DNA of 64,000 bases. Source: a bacterium (lineage in GTDB: Bacteria > Patescibacteriota > Microgenomatia > UBA1406 > GWC2-37-13). The notes under the pieces were generated by a model. That model saw only the letters and a list, made by a program, of their open reading frames with translations, was not told the DNA's origin and did no database searches. The position numbers were made by a program, and so were the translations under genes. The stretch is taken from assembly GCA_021789995.1 (NCBI GenBank), contig JAJYIQ010000001.1, positions 62,001 to 126,000 of the forward strand, read 5' to 3'. The number at the start of each line of letters is the position of its first letter. Position 1 is the first letter of the stretch. Shown piece by piece: positions 24,621 to 35,953 of this stretch.

Positions 24621-24671
24621 AGATTGCTTCGTCAGTCTCCGCCAGCTGGCGGATCCTTCCTCGCAATGACA
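24621..24671 (-). repeat. Right copy of the inverted repeat, with an internal GC palindrome
   Basis: AGATTGCTTCGTC at 24621-24633 and CCTCGCAATGACA at 24659-24671 mirror the ends of the left copy. Inside lies the perfect 16-base palindrome TCCGCCAGCTGGCGGA (24638-24653), of the same kind as the GC palindromes seen in the 23S rRNA gene. Confidence 0.7.
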
Positions 24672-24704
24672 TTACAGCTTATAAATATTTGATATTATTA
24701 TACT

Positions 24705-25616
24705 ATGTACGATCTGATCTCGATTGGCGGCATAAGCGTCGACCTTTTTTTTAAAGGTGAATCGCTTACCTTTCGTGACGGCCGTTTCCAATTGGCAATC
24801 GGCGGCAAATATGTCCCCGACTATTTCCATTCCAGCATCGGCGGCGGCGGAGCTAATGTCGCCATCGGCGGCAGTCATCTCGGCTTAAAAACAGCAGTGA
24901 TGGGTAAAATCGGTAATAACCAATTTAAAAAAATTATTCTTGACCAGTTGGACAGCCACGATGTCTCCCATCGGTTGTGTGACATTGAGGAGGATTACTG
25001 GAATATTTCGACGATTCTTCTTGCCGACAGCGGCGAGCGTTCGATCATTAATTACAATACTCCGCATCAGCATCTGGTTAACGAAAAAAATGAGCTAACC
25101 GACATTTTCAAAACCAAAATGGCATATTTGGGCAATCTAGCCGATGTATCGCTGCATGAACGGATAGAGCTGTTACGATTTTTAAAACACCGGAAAGTGA
25201 TGACGGTCCTCAATATCGGTATCAAAGACTGCCGGCGGCCGAAGGAACAACTTTTCCCCCTGCTTAATGCGGCGGATATTATTATCATCAACGGGCATGA
25301 ATTTGCCGAGATCGTCAAAGCCCCATATAAAGATATTCATTTTCGGGAAAATGTTATTCAATGGTATATTCCATATTTAAATGACCAGATTATTGTCGTT
25401 ACCGAAGGAGCGAAGGGTAGTTATACCTATTACGACGGAAAAATCATTCATCAGATCGCCATTAAACCGGATAAAATAATCGACACGACCGGTACCGGCG
25501 ACGGTTACTGTGCCGGCTTCATTGCCGGTTATCTTCAATCGGGCGATATTGCCGCGGCGATGGAAAAAGGGGCCAAATACGCGGCAAAAATATTAGCAAA
25601 AATCGGAGCTAATTGA
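24705..25616 (+). CDS. PfkB-family carbohydrate/nucleoside kinase
   Basis: 303 residues. The PfkB signature pair is present: the N-terminal GGGGANVAIGGSHLGLKTAV and the C-terminal DTTGTGDGYCAGFIAGYL, in which the second Asp is the catalytic base. The family phosphorylates sugars such as fructose, ribose or tagatose 6-phosphate, or nucleosides. Substrate cannot be assigned by eye. It is placed back to back with gpmI (one base between stops), so it may feed the lower glycolytic genes nearby. Confidence 0.88.
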   Translation: MYDLISIGGISVDLFFKGESLTFRDGRFQLAIGGKYVPDYFHSSIGGGGANVAIGGSHLGLKTAVMGKIGNNQFKKIILDQLDSHDVSHRLCDIEEDYWNISTILLADSGERSIINYNTPHQHLVNEKNELTDIFKTKMAYLGNLADVSLHERIELLRFLKHRKVMTVLNIGIKDCRRPKEQLFPLLNAADIIIINGHEFAEIVKAPYKDIHFRENVIQWYIPYLNDQIIVVTEGAKGSYTYYDGKIIHQIAIKPDKIIDTTGTGDGYCAGFIAGYLQSGDIAAAMEKGAKYAAKILAKIGAN

Positions 25617-27257
25617 TTACTTTAATTCTTCCAGTAAATCTCTACCCGTCATCGTATCTGGTCTTTGCAGCCCCATGACCGACAGGATTGTCGGAGCGAC
25701 ATCACCCAGAATACCGGTCTGCAGTTTGGTGAACCGGCCCTGATAGGCTTCATCGATAAAAATGAACGGAACCGGATTGGTGGTGTGTTCGGTCGATATC
25801 TCACCGGTTTTTAAATCGATTTTTTCCTCGGCATTGCCGTGATCGGCAGTGATAATGACCGAATACTCGAGGGTCATTGCCTCTTGGACAATCTTACCGA
25901 CACAATTATCAACCGTTTTGATGGCAATAATGGTTGCCTGGATATTGCCGGTGTGACCGACCATATCGGCATTGGGAAAATTAATGACGATCAGTTTATA
26001 TTTATTTTCCCGCATTTTGGCCAGGATTGTATTGGTGAGTTCATAAGCGGACATTTCCGGTTTTAAATCGTAGGTCGGGACTTTTGGTGAAGGGATAATT
26101 AACCGATCCTCTAATGGGAATGCCGTTTCCCGTTGGCCGTTGAAATAAAAAGTGACAAACCGCTCCTTTTCCGACTCGGTTATCCGCAATTGAGGTAAAC
26201 CGGCTTCAGATATGACTCGACCAAGCGGTAGTGGGACGACAACCGGTGGAAATGCGACAGTCGCCGGCAGGTTATTTTCGTATTCCGTCATCGTGACAAA
26301 AAAAAGGTTCTTAATTTTTTCACCTCGTTTAAAAGGCGGAGTAAGATTTTCCTGTTCGGGAAAATGGGTTTTGTGGTATTTGACGGCATAGGGATCAAAA
26401 GAGGCCGGGATGTTGGCCTTATTTTCAAAATCGTCAAGGACGAAGGCTTTTGTCAATTGTCTTGGGCGGTCGATACGGAAATTAAAAAAAATAACGGCAT
26501 CGCCTTCCTTAACCATTGCTACCGGCTTATCGGCCTGCATAATATTAGTCGGCGGGATAAATTCGTCTGTGACGTCTTTATTGTATGAAGCACGAATTGC
26601 TTCCTTGGCAGATGCGGACTGATTACCCTGGCCCTGGGTCAAACAAAAATATGCTTTGGCTGTCCGTTCCCAGCGATGATCACGATCCATGGCAAAATAG
26701 CGGCCCATGACGGTGGCGATCCGGCCAATGTTCATTTCCTTGATTTTTTCCTCAAACTGACCGATAATAGTCTCGGCGGATTTCGGCGGGGAGTCGCGGC
26801 CGTCGGTTATGGCATGTATGAAAACGTTTTTCAATTTGTTTTCCTTGGCAAAATAAAGAAGGGCATATAGATGTTCAATGTCGGCGTGGACATGGACGCT
26901 GTTTTCACCGCCTATTAATCCCAGAAGATGAAAGTTTCCGCCGGTCCTACGCACATGGCCAATCGCTTTTAAAAATGCCTCATTTTTATAAAAACTGCCG
27001 TCAGCAATCGACATATTAATTCGCGGAAGATCCTGATATACCACTCGACCGGCACCAAGATTAAGATGTCCGACTTCGGTATTGCCTGCTTCTTCCGGCG
27101 GCAAGCCGACCGCCTGACCGGAAGCGCGTAATGTGGTATTGGGATAAGAGTACAGATAAGAATTGATATTGATGGGATTGGCCAAACGGATGGCGTTTCC
27201 CGGACCGGGCGGCGCCAGCCCAAAGCCATCAAGGATTATTAAGATAACAGGTTTCAT
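25617..27257 (-). CDS. gpmI: 2,3-bisphosphoglycerate-independent phosphoglycerate mutase
   Basis: 546 residues with the alkaline-phosphatase-type fold: metal-binding LIILDGFGLAPPGPGNAI at the start, ITDGRDSPP, RYFAMDRDHRWER, and the C-terminal NFPNADMVGHTGN and ITADHGNAEE with metal ligands. The position of the phosphorylated Ser62 of the Bacillus enzyme is Thr60 here (AGNTEVGHLN). The enzyme interconverts 3- and 2-phosphoglycerate. With enolase and PEP synthase in the same window it completes lower glycolysis. Thr can serve as nucleophile in this superfamily, so activity is probable. Confidence 0.93.
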   Translation of the reverse strand: MKPVILIILDGFGLAPPGPGNAIRLANPININSYLYSYPNTTLRASGQAVGLPPEEAGNTEVGHLNLGAGRVVYQDLPRINMSIADGSFYKNEAFLKAIGHVRRTGGNFHLLGLIGGENSVHVHADIEHLYALLYFAKENKLKNVFIHAITDGRDSPPKSAETIIGQFEEKIKEMNIGRIATVMGRYFAMDRDHRWERTAKAYFCLTQGQGNQSASAKEAIRASYNKDVTDEFIPPTNIMQADKPVAMVKEGDAVIFFNFRIDRPRQLTKAFVLDDFENKANIPASFDPYAVKYHKTHFPEQENLTPPFKRGEKIKNLFFVTMTEYENNLPATVAFPPVVVPLPLGRVISEAGLPQLRITESEKERFVTFYFNGQRETAFPLEDRLIIPSPKVPTYDLKPEMSAYELTNTILAKMRENKYKLIVINFPNADMVGHTGNIQATIIAIKTVDNCVGKIVQEAMTLEYSVIITADHGNAEEKIDLKTGEISTEHTTNPVPFIFIDEAYQGRFTKLQTGILGDVAPTILSVMGLQRPDTMTGRDLLEELK

Positions 27258-27267
27258 TATTTATTAT

Positions 27268-27322
27268 CCGATTACGAATTGCGGATTACGGATTAAAATT
27301 CGTAATGCGTAATCCGTAATTA
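27268..27322. repeat. Large imperfect palindrome built on ATTACG units
   Basis: Two arms between gpmI and ruvC, made of repeated ATTACGnATT units, pair almost fully. A related palindrome lies at 51104-51157. Confidence 0.6.
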
Positions 27323-27335
27323 AATAATAGATAAT

Positions 27336-27803
27336 TTATTTTATAAGATTTTTATTCAGGTAGCAATAGGCTAATCCGCAGGCAACTGCGTCCGATTCGT
27401 CATCCTGAGTAATATCCGGAATCTTTAATGTTAAGGAGATCATTTTTTGGACGGCTTTTTTATCCGCTTTTCCGTAGCCGGTAATAATCGATTTTATTTG
27501 CAGCGGGGTGAGAAATTCTACCGGAATGTTATTTTGGGCGGCCAGCAATAATATTACACCCTGAGCTTGGCTGATGGTGATAACCGTTTTTTGGTTACGA
27601 AAGAAGAACAATCGTTCAAGGACGATCATGTCCGGCCTTTGCTTTTTTACCAAATCATTGACGGAATCGTAGATTTCTTTCAAGCGCTTTTCCTTGATTT
27701 GTGTTTTAGACGTTTTGATCAGGCCGGAGCATATATAAACTGAGTTTCTGAAAATGGCATAACCGGTACGTTCCAGACCGGAATCTATTGATAGTATTGT
27801 CAC
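27336..27803 (-). CDS. ruvC: Holliday-junction resolvase RuvC
   Basis: 155 residues, the normal RuvC length. Catalytic acids are visible: Asp7 (ILSIDSGLERTGYA), the Glu in IVLERLFFF, and the Asp pair in TQDDESDAVACGLAYC. RuvC cuts Holliday junctions as a dimer guided by RuvAB. Its start lies only about 20 bases after the 3' end of the 23S rRNA on the same strand, where a 5S gene would be expected. ruvA and ruvB are 8-10 kb away. It may be read from the rRNA promoter, since no separate promoter is obvious. Confidence 0.93.
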   Translation of the reverse strand: MTILSIDSGLERTGYAIFRNSVYICSGLIKTSKTQIKEKRLKEIYDSVNDLVKKQRPDMIVLERLFFFRNQKTVITISQAQGVILLLAAQNNIPVEFLTPLQIKSIITGYGKADKKAVQKMISLTLKIPDITQDDESDAVACGLAYCYLNKNLIK

Positions 27804-27823
27804 TTTTTATTCAACTAGCAAAA

Positions 27824-30713
<2,890 letters not shown>

Positions 30714-30731
30714 TCTGCTAATTAATTTTGT

Positions 30732-30757
30732 ACGGACAGCATAGTATGCTGTCCTTA
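30732..30757. other. Hairpin in the tRNA-Ala-23S spacer
   Basis: GGACAGCATA and TGCTGTCC around GTA form a stable stem in the spacer just upstream of the 23S 5' end. It is probably an RNA-processing signal, such as an RNase III stem. Confidence 0.45.
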
Positions 30758-30804
30758 CCTATTCTTATTTGCCTACTATCAATCCGCGAATTGTCAAAGT
30801 GCAG

Positions 30805-30878
30805 TGGACCCGACCGGGCTTGAACCGGTGACCTCCTCATTGCAAATGAGGTGTTCTATCCAGCTGAACTACAGGCCC
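30805..30878 (-). tRNA. tRNA-Ala (anticodon UGC)
   Basis: 74 bases. Acceptor GGGCCTG pairs with CGGGTCC, followed by the discriminator A. The anticodon stem CCTCA/TGAGG encloses TTTGCAA, giving UGC. The T-arm is standard. CCA is not encoded. It lies about 90 bases before the 23S gene, in the position normal for a 16S-23S spacer tRNA, although 16S is missing. Confidence 0.95.
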
Positions 30879-30949
30879 TGGAGCACAATACGTCACTCTA
30901 ACGTTCAAATAAAATTTTGCCTCAGGATTTGTAGTTTTTTCCTCGAGGC

Positions 30950-30962
30950 TGTTAGGAGAGCA
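30950..30962 (-). promoter_or_regulatory. boxA-like antitermination signal
   Basis: On the minus strand the leader reads TGCTCTCCTAACA, close to the rRNA boxA element TGCTCTTTAACA. It lies between the promoter and tRNA-Ala, where antitermination signals occur in rRNA operons. Confidence 0.45.
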
Positions 30963-31016
30963 GGATTTGTCTCCAATGATGCCCTTAGGAAAGTTTAATT
31001 ATCATTAGTAAAGGAA

Positions 31017-31045
31017 ATATTAGCAAATATTTTCAATATTGTCAA
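31017..31045 (-). promoter_or_regulatory. Consensus promoter of the tRNA-Ala-23S unit
   Basis: On the minus strand a perfect -35 box TTGACA (31045-31040) is followed after exactly 17 bases by the -10 box TAATAT (31022-31017). Transcription would start near 31009, about 130 bases before tRNA-Ala. Its presence shows the 23S unit is transcribed on its own. Confidence 0.75.
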
Positions 31046-31053
31046 TTGTTAAT

Positions 31054-31590
31054 TTATCTTCTTACCATTGGAACTATACTGTAGCGCGTACTTCTTCCAT
31101 CCATTTTTAGCATACCGGGTTGGAATCTCAACGGATTAACCAAATTGGTAGTCAGGTGAGTTCCGGGTATACGATTGACCGTTAAAAAGGGGCTTCTGAT
31201 ATAGGTAATTCCGTCGCTGTTATTAAAAAAACCGGCATACCTTTGTTGCAATACCGCCATATCAATGCACAGCGGCTCGTTTTTGCGGGGTTGGGCAATA
31301 AATAAAACCGGTGTACCATCGGAAAATTTAAGGTTGTTGCCATTACTGTTGGCGAATGAAATTCCTAAATCATTGAAGCCGAGGGATATTTCGGTATCAA
31401 AATGATCATCGGTGCCATCAATCGTTCGCTGCCCGACATCGCCATACATCACGGCGACTTTTTCTACCATTTCATTCAATCCGACCTGGTTGATTCTATT
31501 ATATGGGAGCGATCTTTCAAATCGGCCAATATAGTCTGCAAAAGCGGTCTCGTATTCTTTTAAAATTCCAGGATTGAATTTTTCAACCAT
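31054..31590 (-). CDS. Hypothetical protein
   Basis: 178 residues, soluble, no signal peptide and no recognised domain. It starts with a helical stretch (MVEKFNPGILKEYETAFADY) and continues with beta-rich sequence (DTEISLGFNDLGISFANSNG, TPVLFIAQPR). The promoter of the 23S unit lies just after its stop. A TATAAT six bases before its ATG supports it as a real gene. Confidence 0.55.
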   Translation of the reverse strand: MVEKFNPGILKEYETAFADYIGRFERSLPYNRINQVGLNEMVEKVAVMYGDVGQRTIDGTDDHFDTEISLGFNDLGISFANSNGNNLKFSDGTPVLFIAQPRKNEPLCIDMAVLQQRYAGFFNNSDGITYIRSPFLTVNRIPGTHLTTNLVNPLRFQPGMLKMDGRSTRYSIVPMVRR

Positions 31591-31631
31591 TTCGTTATTA
31601 TAATTATTTTTTTTAATAATGCAAGACCGAC

Positions 31632-31661
31632 TTGCAGACCGGGTAAAAAAATGATTATATT
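31632..31661 (+). promoter_or_regulatory. Promoter of ppsA, leaderless type
   Basis: A -35-like TTGCAG (31632-31637), an 18-base spacer, and the -10 box TATATT (31656-31661). The ATG at 31668 follows six bases later without a ribosome-binding site. Confidence 0.5.
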
Positions 31662-31667
31662 ATTATT

Positions 31668-34016
31668 ATGTCACTGAAAAAAAATATTGTCTGGTTTGAG
31701 GAAGTGGAAAAGGAAGATGTCGGTCTGGTCGGCGGCAAGGGCGCCAATTTAGGGGAAATGACCAATGCCCGCATACCCGTCCCCTACGGATTTATCATTA
31801 CCGCCGGTGCCTATTTTTATTTTCTCAAAACTGCCCGGCTGGAAAACAAGATTAAGGATCTGTTATTAATGGTCAATTATGACAATCCCAACGAGTTGAA
31901 ACAACTATCCGAACATCTTCAGTCGCTCATCAAGCAGGTGGAAATACCGGACGATTTGGCTAAAAATATCACCGAGCATTATGAAAATCTTAATAGTAAG
32001 GAAGAACACTACCGCAAAAACCGGCTGTCAAGTTTTAAACTGGGGCTAAATAAAGTCAGGCACTTATATAATAATCCATTAGTAGCTGTCCGTTCATCCG
32101 CCACGGCTGAGGATCTGCCCAATGCTTCTTTTGCCGGTCAGCAGGAGACATATCTAAATGTACGCGGTGATAGCCATTTACTCGTAAAAATAAAAGAATG
32201 CTGGGCATCGCTATTTACCGAACGGGCTATTTATTACCGCCATAAAATGGGTTTTGATCACGTCAAAGTCGGGCTGGCAGCTGTCGTCCAGCGGATGGTC
32301 CAATCTACCCGTTCCGGAATCGCCTTTAGTATTGATCCGGTGACCAATGACAAAAACAAAATTGTCATCGAGGCCATCTTTGGTTTAGGGGAATATATTG
32401 TGCAGGGTAAAGTAACGCCCGATCATTATGAAGTCAACAAGCAGTCGCTCCTGATTTTAAGCTCAGAAGTTAAATATCAGAACAGCAAATATATTAAGGA
32501 CAATATCCATAATAAGGAAGTTAAATTGGGAAAAACCGCCGGCAGTCAAAAAAAACTGACCGATGAAGAGATTATCAAAGTCGCTCTCCAGGTCAAGGAA
32601 ATCGAAAATCACTATTATTTTCCCCAGGATATCGAATGGGCAATTGAAGGGGACAATTTATTTATAGTTCAGTCAAGGCCAATTACTACAGTTAAAAATA
32701 GTCAAAGTTCGTTAAAACTAGTTGAAACTAGTTCAACCAATTTTAACCAATTGCATCCAATTTTAACTGGCTCTCCTGCCTCACCGGGCATCGGCGTCGG
32801 TCCTGTAACGATTATCCATTCCCCCAATGAAATCGATAAAATCCATCACGGCGAAGTTATGGTGGCGCCACAGACTAATCCCGATTATGTCCCGGCAATG
32901 AAAAAAGCCGTTGCTATTGTCACCGAAAAAGGTGGCCGGACGTCACATGCGGCGATCGTTTCCCGCGAGCTCGGTATTCCGGCGGTGGTCGGTGCGGAAG
33001 ACGCAACCAGGAAATTGAAAAACGAAATGGTGGTGACCGTAAACGGCGAAACGGGAGAAATATTCAAAGGAAAAATTATTTCAAAACGTGTCGGCTCGCC
33101 TAAGGCGGCGCCCGCACATCATAAACATATAAATACAATTACCAAGGTTTATGTCAATTTGGCCGAGACGGAAGAAGCAGAAAAAGTGGCCAGCCTGGAT
33201 GTTGATGGTGTTGGTCTTCTTCGGGCGGAATTCATGATTGCCGGAATCGGTGTACATCCCAAGGAATTTATCCGTCAAAAAAAACAATCCGTTTTCATCA
33301 ACCGCCTATCGCATGACCTCCTGAAATTCGTCAAACCGTTCACTCCCCGACCGATTATCTATCGTGCCACCGACTTTAAAACGAATGAATACCGTCACCT
33401 GACCGGTGGTGAAAAGTACGAACCGAAAGAAGAAAACCCGATGCTTGGTTTTCGCGGCGCTTCCCGTTATATTGCTGATCCGGAGGTGTTTGCGATGGAG
33501 TTGTCGGCGATCAAAAAAATTTGGGACAGCGGCTACCGCAACCTCCATCTAATGATTCCCTTTGTCCGGATGCCCTGGGAACTTATTAAAATAAAGGAAA
33601 TCGTCAAAACGTCCGGTCTCCTTGATTATCACGATTTCAAATTGCTGATCATGGTGGAAGTGCCGTCGTGTGCCTTAAATATTGAGGAATTCCTGAAAAT
33701 CGGTATTGATGGCGTTTCCATCGGCACGAATGATCTGACAATGATGCTTCTCGGCGTAGACCGTGATAGCCATGAAGTATCGGCAATTTACGATGAACGG
33801 ACACCAATCGTCGTTTCCACTCTGGAATACGTCGTTTCCACTTGCGAAAAATATAAGGTTACTTCCTCCATATGCGGACAGGCGGCTTCCGACTATCCGG
33901 AAATAGTGGAAAAATTGGTCAAGGCCGGTATTACCAGCGTTTCCGTCAATCCGGACGCTATTACCCGGACAAGAGAATTGGTGCATGAGATTGAAAAGAA
34001 GCATTATAAACTTTAA
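31668..34016 (+). CDS. ppsA: Phosphoenolpyruvate synthase
   Basis: 782 residues. The ATP-grasp domain covers about 1-350 (GGKGANLGEMTN, then VRSSATAEDLPNASFAGQQE, DIEWAIEGDNLFIVQSRPIT). The phospho-carrier domain has His427 in GGRTSHAAIVSRELGIPAVVG. The PEP/pyruvate-binding TIM barrel holds DGVGLLRAEFMIAGIG, GFRGASRYI and the catalytic Cys in SSICGQAASDYPE. The enzyme forms PEP from pyruvate, ATP and water. In reduced fermenters it may also run toward pyruvate and ATP, in place of pyruvate kinase. It is followed after five bases by enolase, so the two are likely co-transcribed. Confidence 0.93.
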   Translation: MSLKKNIVWFEEVEKEDVGLVGGKGANLGEMTNARIPVPYGFIITAGAYFYFLKTARLENKIKDLLLMVNYDNPNELKQLSEHLQSLIKQVEIPDDLAKNITEHYENLNSKEEHYRKNRLSSFKLGLNKVRHLYNNPLVAVRSSATAEDLPNASFAGQQETYLNVRGDSHLLVKIKECWASLFTERAIYYRHKMGFDHVKVGLAAVVQRMVQSTRSGIAFSIDPVTNDKNKIVIEAIFGLGEYIVQGKVTPDHYEVNKQSLLILSSEVKYQNSKYIKDNIHNKEVKLGKTAGSQKKLTDEEIIKVALQVKEIENHYYFPQDIEWAIEGDNLFIVQSRPITTVKNSQSSLKLVETSSTNFNQLHPILTGSPASPGIGVGPVTIIHSPNEIDKIHHGEVMVAPQTNPDYVPAMKKAVAIVTEKGGRTSHAAIVSRELGIPAVVGAEDATRKLKNEMVVTVNGETGEIFKGKIISKRVGSPKAAPAHHKHINTITKVYVNLAETEEAEKVASLDVDGVGLLRAEFMIAGIGVHPKEFIRQKKQSVFINRLSHDLLKFVKPFTPRPIIYRATDFKTNEYRHLTGGEKYEPKEENPMLGFRGASRYIADPEVFAMELSAIKKIWDSGYRNLHLMIPFVRMPWELIKIKEIVKTSGLLDYHDFKLLIMVEVPSCALNIEEFLKIGIDGVSIGTNDLTMMLLGVDRDSHEVSAIYDERTPIVVSTLEYVVSTCEKYKVTSSICGQAASDYPEIVEKLVKAGITSVSVNPDAITRTRELVHEIEKKHYKL

Positions 34017-34021
34017 AAGCT

Positions 34022-35290
34022 ATGGCCAAAATAAAAAATATCTACGCTTACGAAATTATCGACTCGCGCAGTTTTCCGACGATCGAAGGGCGGTTGGTGC
34101 TTGACGACGGCCGGTCTGTCGTCAGCTCAATTCCCTCCGGCACGTCGATCGGTAAATACGAAGCACTGGAGCTTCGTGATAACGATAAATCCCGGTGGGA
34201 TGGAATGGGAGTATCGCAGGCAATTTCCTATATTAATAATTTAATTGCCCCGAAATTGGTAAACGCCTCTCCCCTGAAGCAACAGGAAGTGGACAGTTGG
34301 CTTATCAAAGCTGACGGTACAAAAAACAAAAGTAATTTGGGAGCGAATGTGACACTGGTTATTTCGGAACTCATGGTTAAAGCCGGCGCTTTGGAGTCAG
34401 GATTACCCATATTCAGATACATTAACCGACTGTATGAACAAATATTTAAGACGAAAATACCGCTGGAAAAAATTCCGGCACCGATATTCAATATTATAAA
34501 CGGCGGCAAGCACGCCAATAATAATTTGGACTTTCAGGAATTCCAAATAATTCCTTCCTCTTCTTATTCTTTTTCAAAGGCCTACGAAATGGGTGTGGAA
34601 ATATTCCATGAACTGAAACGGATGCTTGAGTATCGCAATGCCAATGTATCGGTCGGCGAAGAAGGCGGTTTCACTCCAAATCTGGTTACCAACCTTGATG
34701 CTATCGAGATAATCATCGAAACGTTGAACCAAAAAAAATTACAGCTTGGAGTAGATATTTTTACCGGTTTGGACATTGCCGCTTCACATTTTTACCGTGA
34801 TAACCGTTATTATGTTAAAGATAAATCCCATCCTATGAAAGTCGATGAATATATGGATTTCGTCAAAGACCTGGTCAAAAAATATTCAATCCTGCTTTTG
34901 GAGGATCCACTTAATCAGGACGACTGGGAAAATTGGCATAAATTAAACGAATCGCTATCGCAGGAAATATATCTTATCGGCGACGATCTGCTGGTTACTA
35001 ATAAAGAACGGTTGGAAAGGGCAATCAGGGAAAAATCGTGCGGTACGATTCTGGTCAAACCAAATCAGATCGGAACGATATTGGAAACATTGTCGGTAAT
35101 CGATACGGCCCGAAAAAATAATTTCAACTATGTCGTCTCCCACCGTTCCGGTGAAACCAACGACAGTTTTATTGCCGATTTTGCCGTCGGTGTGCAATCG
35201 GATTTCGTCAAATTCGGCGCACCTTCACGGGGAGAACGTGTCGCTAAATATAACCGTTTGTGGCAGATCGAGAGGGAAGAGTTAAAATAG
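34022..35290 (+). CDS. eno: Enolase
   Basis: 422 residues, slightly shorter than the usual 430. The conserved N-terminal SIPSGTSIGKYEALELRD, the metal-binding acids (GLDIAASHFY, LLEDPLNQDDWENW, IGDDLLVT) and the catalytic lysine in GTILVKPNQIGT are present, followed by SHRSGETNDSFIADFAVG. The enzyme converts 2-phosphoglycerate to PEP. Its product is the substrate or product of the PEP synthase encoded just upstream. The usual SVPSGAS start of the loop is SIPSGTS, a mild change. Confidence 0.93.
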   Translation: MAKIKNIYAYEIIDSRSFPTIEGRLVLDDGRSVVSSIPSGTSIGKYEALELRDNDKSRWDGMGVSQAISYINNLIAPKLVNASPLKQQEVDSWLIKADGTKNKSNLGANVTLVISELMVKAGALESGLPIFRYINRLYEQIFKTKIPLEKIPAPIFNIINGGKHANNNLDFQEFQIIPSSSYSFSKAYEMGVEIFHELKRMLEYRNANVSVGEEGGFTPNLVTNLDAIEIIIETLNQKKLQLGVDIFTGLDIAASHFYRDNRYYVKDKSHPMKVDEYMDFVKDLVKKYSILLLEDPLNQDDWENWHKLNESLSQEIYLIGDDLLVTNKERLERAIREKSCGTILVKPNQIGTILETLSVIDTARKNNFNYVVSHRSGETNDSFIADFAVGVQSDFVKFGAPSRGERVAKYNRLWQIEREELK

Positions 35291-35381
35291 TATAAAGTAT
35301 AATGTATGAAGTATAAAGTATGAAGTATGAAGCAAAAAACGTTTGCTACCTCATATACCATACTTTATACTTCATACTAAC
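35288..35381. repeat. Intergenic hairpin of repeated AAGTAT units between eno and ruvA
   Basis: The left arm is built of GTATAAAGTATGAAGTATGAAG-type units and the right arm of their complement (CATACTTTATACTTCATAC), around a short centre near 35335. It probably folds as a long stem and may also end the enolase transcript. Confidence 0.55.
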
Positions 35382-35383
35382 TT

Positions 35384-35953
35384 ATGATCGGTAAACTTAA
35401 GGGAATTCTTTCGGAAGTTGATGGCAATATCGGGTTGATCGAAACAAGCGGTGGTGTTTTCTACCGCGTCTTTCTCTTCCCAGCCCTTATTTCCCAGCAC
35501 TCCCTCACCTCTCCAATTGAAATTTATACCTATCTCCAAGTCAAGGAGGACGATTTGGTATTGTTTGGTTTCCGAACAAAGGAAGAATACTCTTTTTTCA
35601 CTTTGCTTCTGACTGTTTCCGGCGTTGGTCCGAAAACCGCCTATACCGTCATCTCATTTAGCAAAGTTGATGAAGTGATTGCCGCCATAAAATCAAACGA
35701 TATTGATTATTTTTCCCGGATCAAAGGGTTGGGAAAAAAGACGGCGATGAAAATTATCCTGGAATTATCGCAAAAACTGAAGCAGGAATTTTCCCTCGAG
35801 AAAATGTATTTATCGGATGAGGATAAAACGGTTGTTGATGCCCTGGTTTCTTTGGGTTTTAAACCGCAGGAAGCAAGAAATGCTCTTCGCCGTTTACCGA
35901 AGAATTTAAGTATGGAGGATAAAATAAAAGAATCGCTTAAAAGAATCAAATGA
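35384..35953 (+). CDS. ruvA: Holliday-junction branch migration protein RuvA
   Basis: 189 residues. The N-terminal OB fold (MIGKLKGILSEVDGNIGLIE), the tandem helix-hairpin-helix (LTVSGVGPKTAYTVIS and RIKGLGKKTAMKIILELSQK), and the C-terminal RuvB-binding domain (VVDALVSLGFKPQEARNAL) are all present. RuvA tetramers hold the junction open for the RuvB motor. It overlaps the next gene by four bases; ruvB follows after that gene. Confidence 0.93.
   Translation: MIGKLKGILSEVDGNIGLIETSGGVFYRVFLFPALISQHSLTSPIEIYTYLQVKEDDLVLFGFRTKEEYSFFTLLLTVSGVGPKTAYTVISFSKVDEVIAAIKSNDIDYFSRIKGLGKKTAMKIILELSQKLKQEFSLEKMYLSDEDKTVVDALVSLGFKPQEARNALRRLPKNLSMEDKIKESLKRIK

Noticed and set aside
27804-27823. 5S rRNA between 23S and ruvC
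   Set aside because: Only about 20 bases separate the 23S 3' helix from the ruvC start, far too short for 5S.
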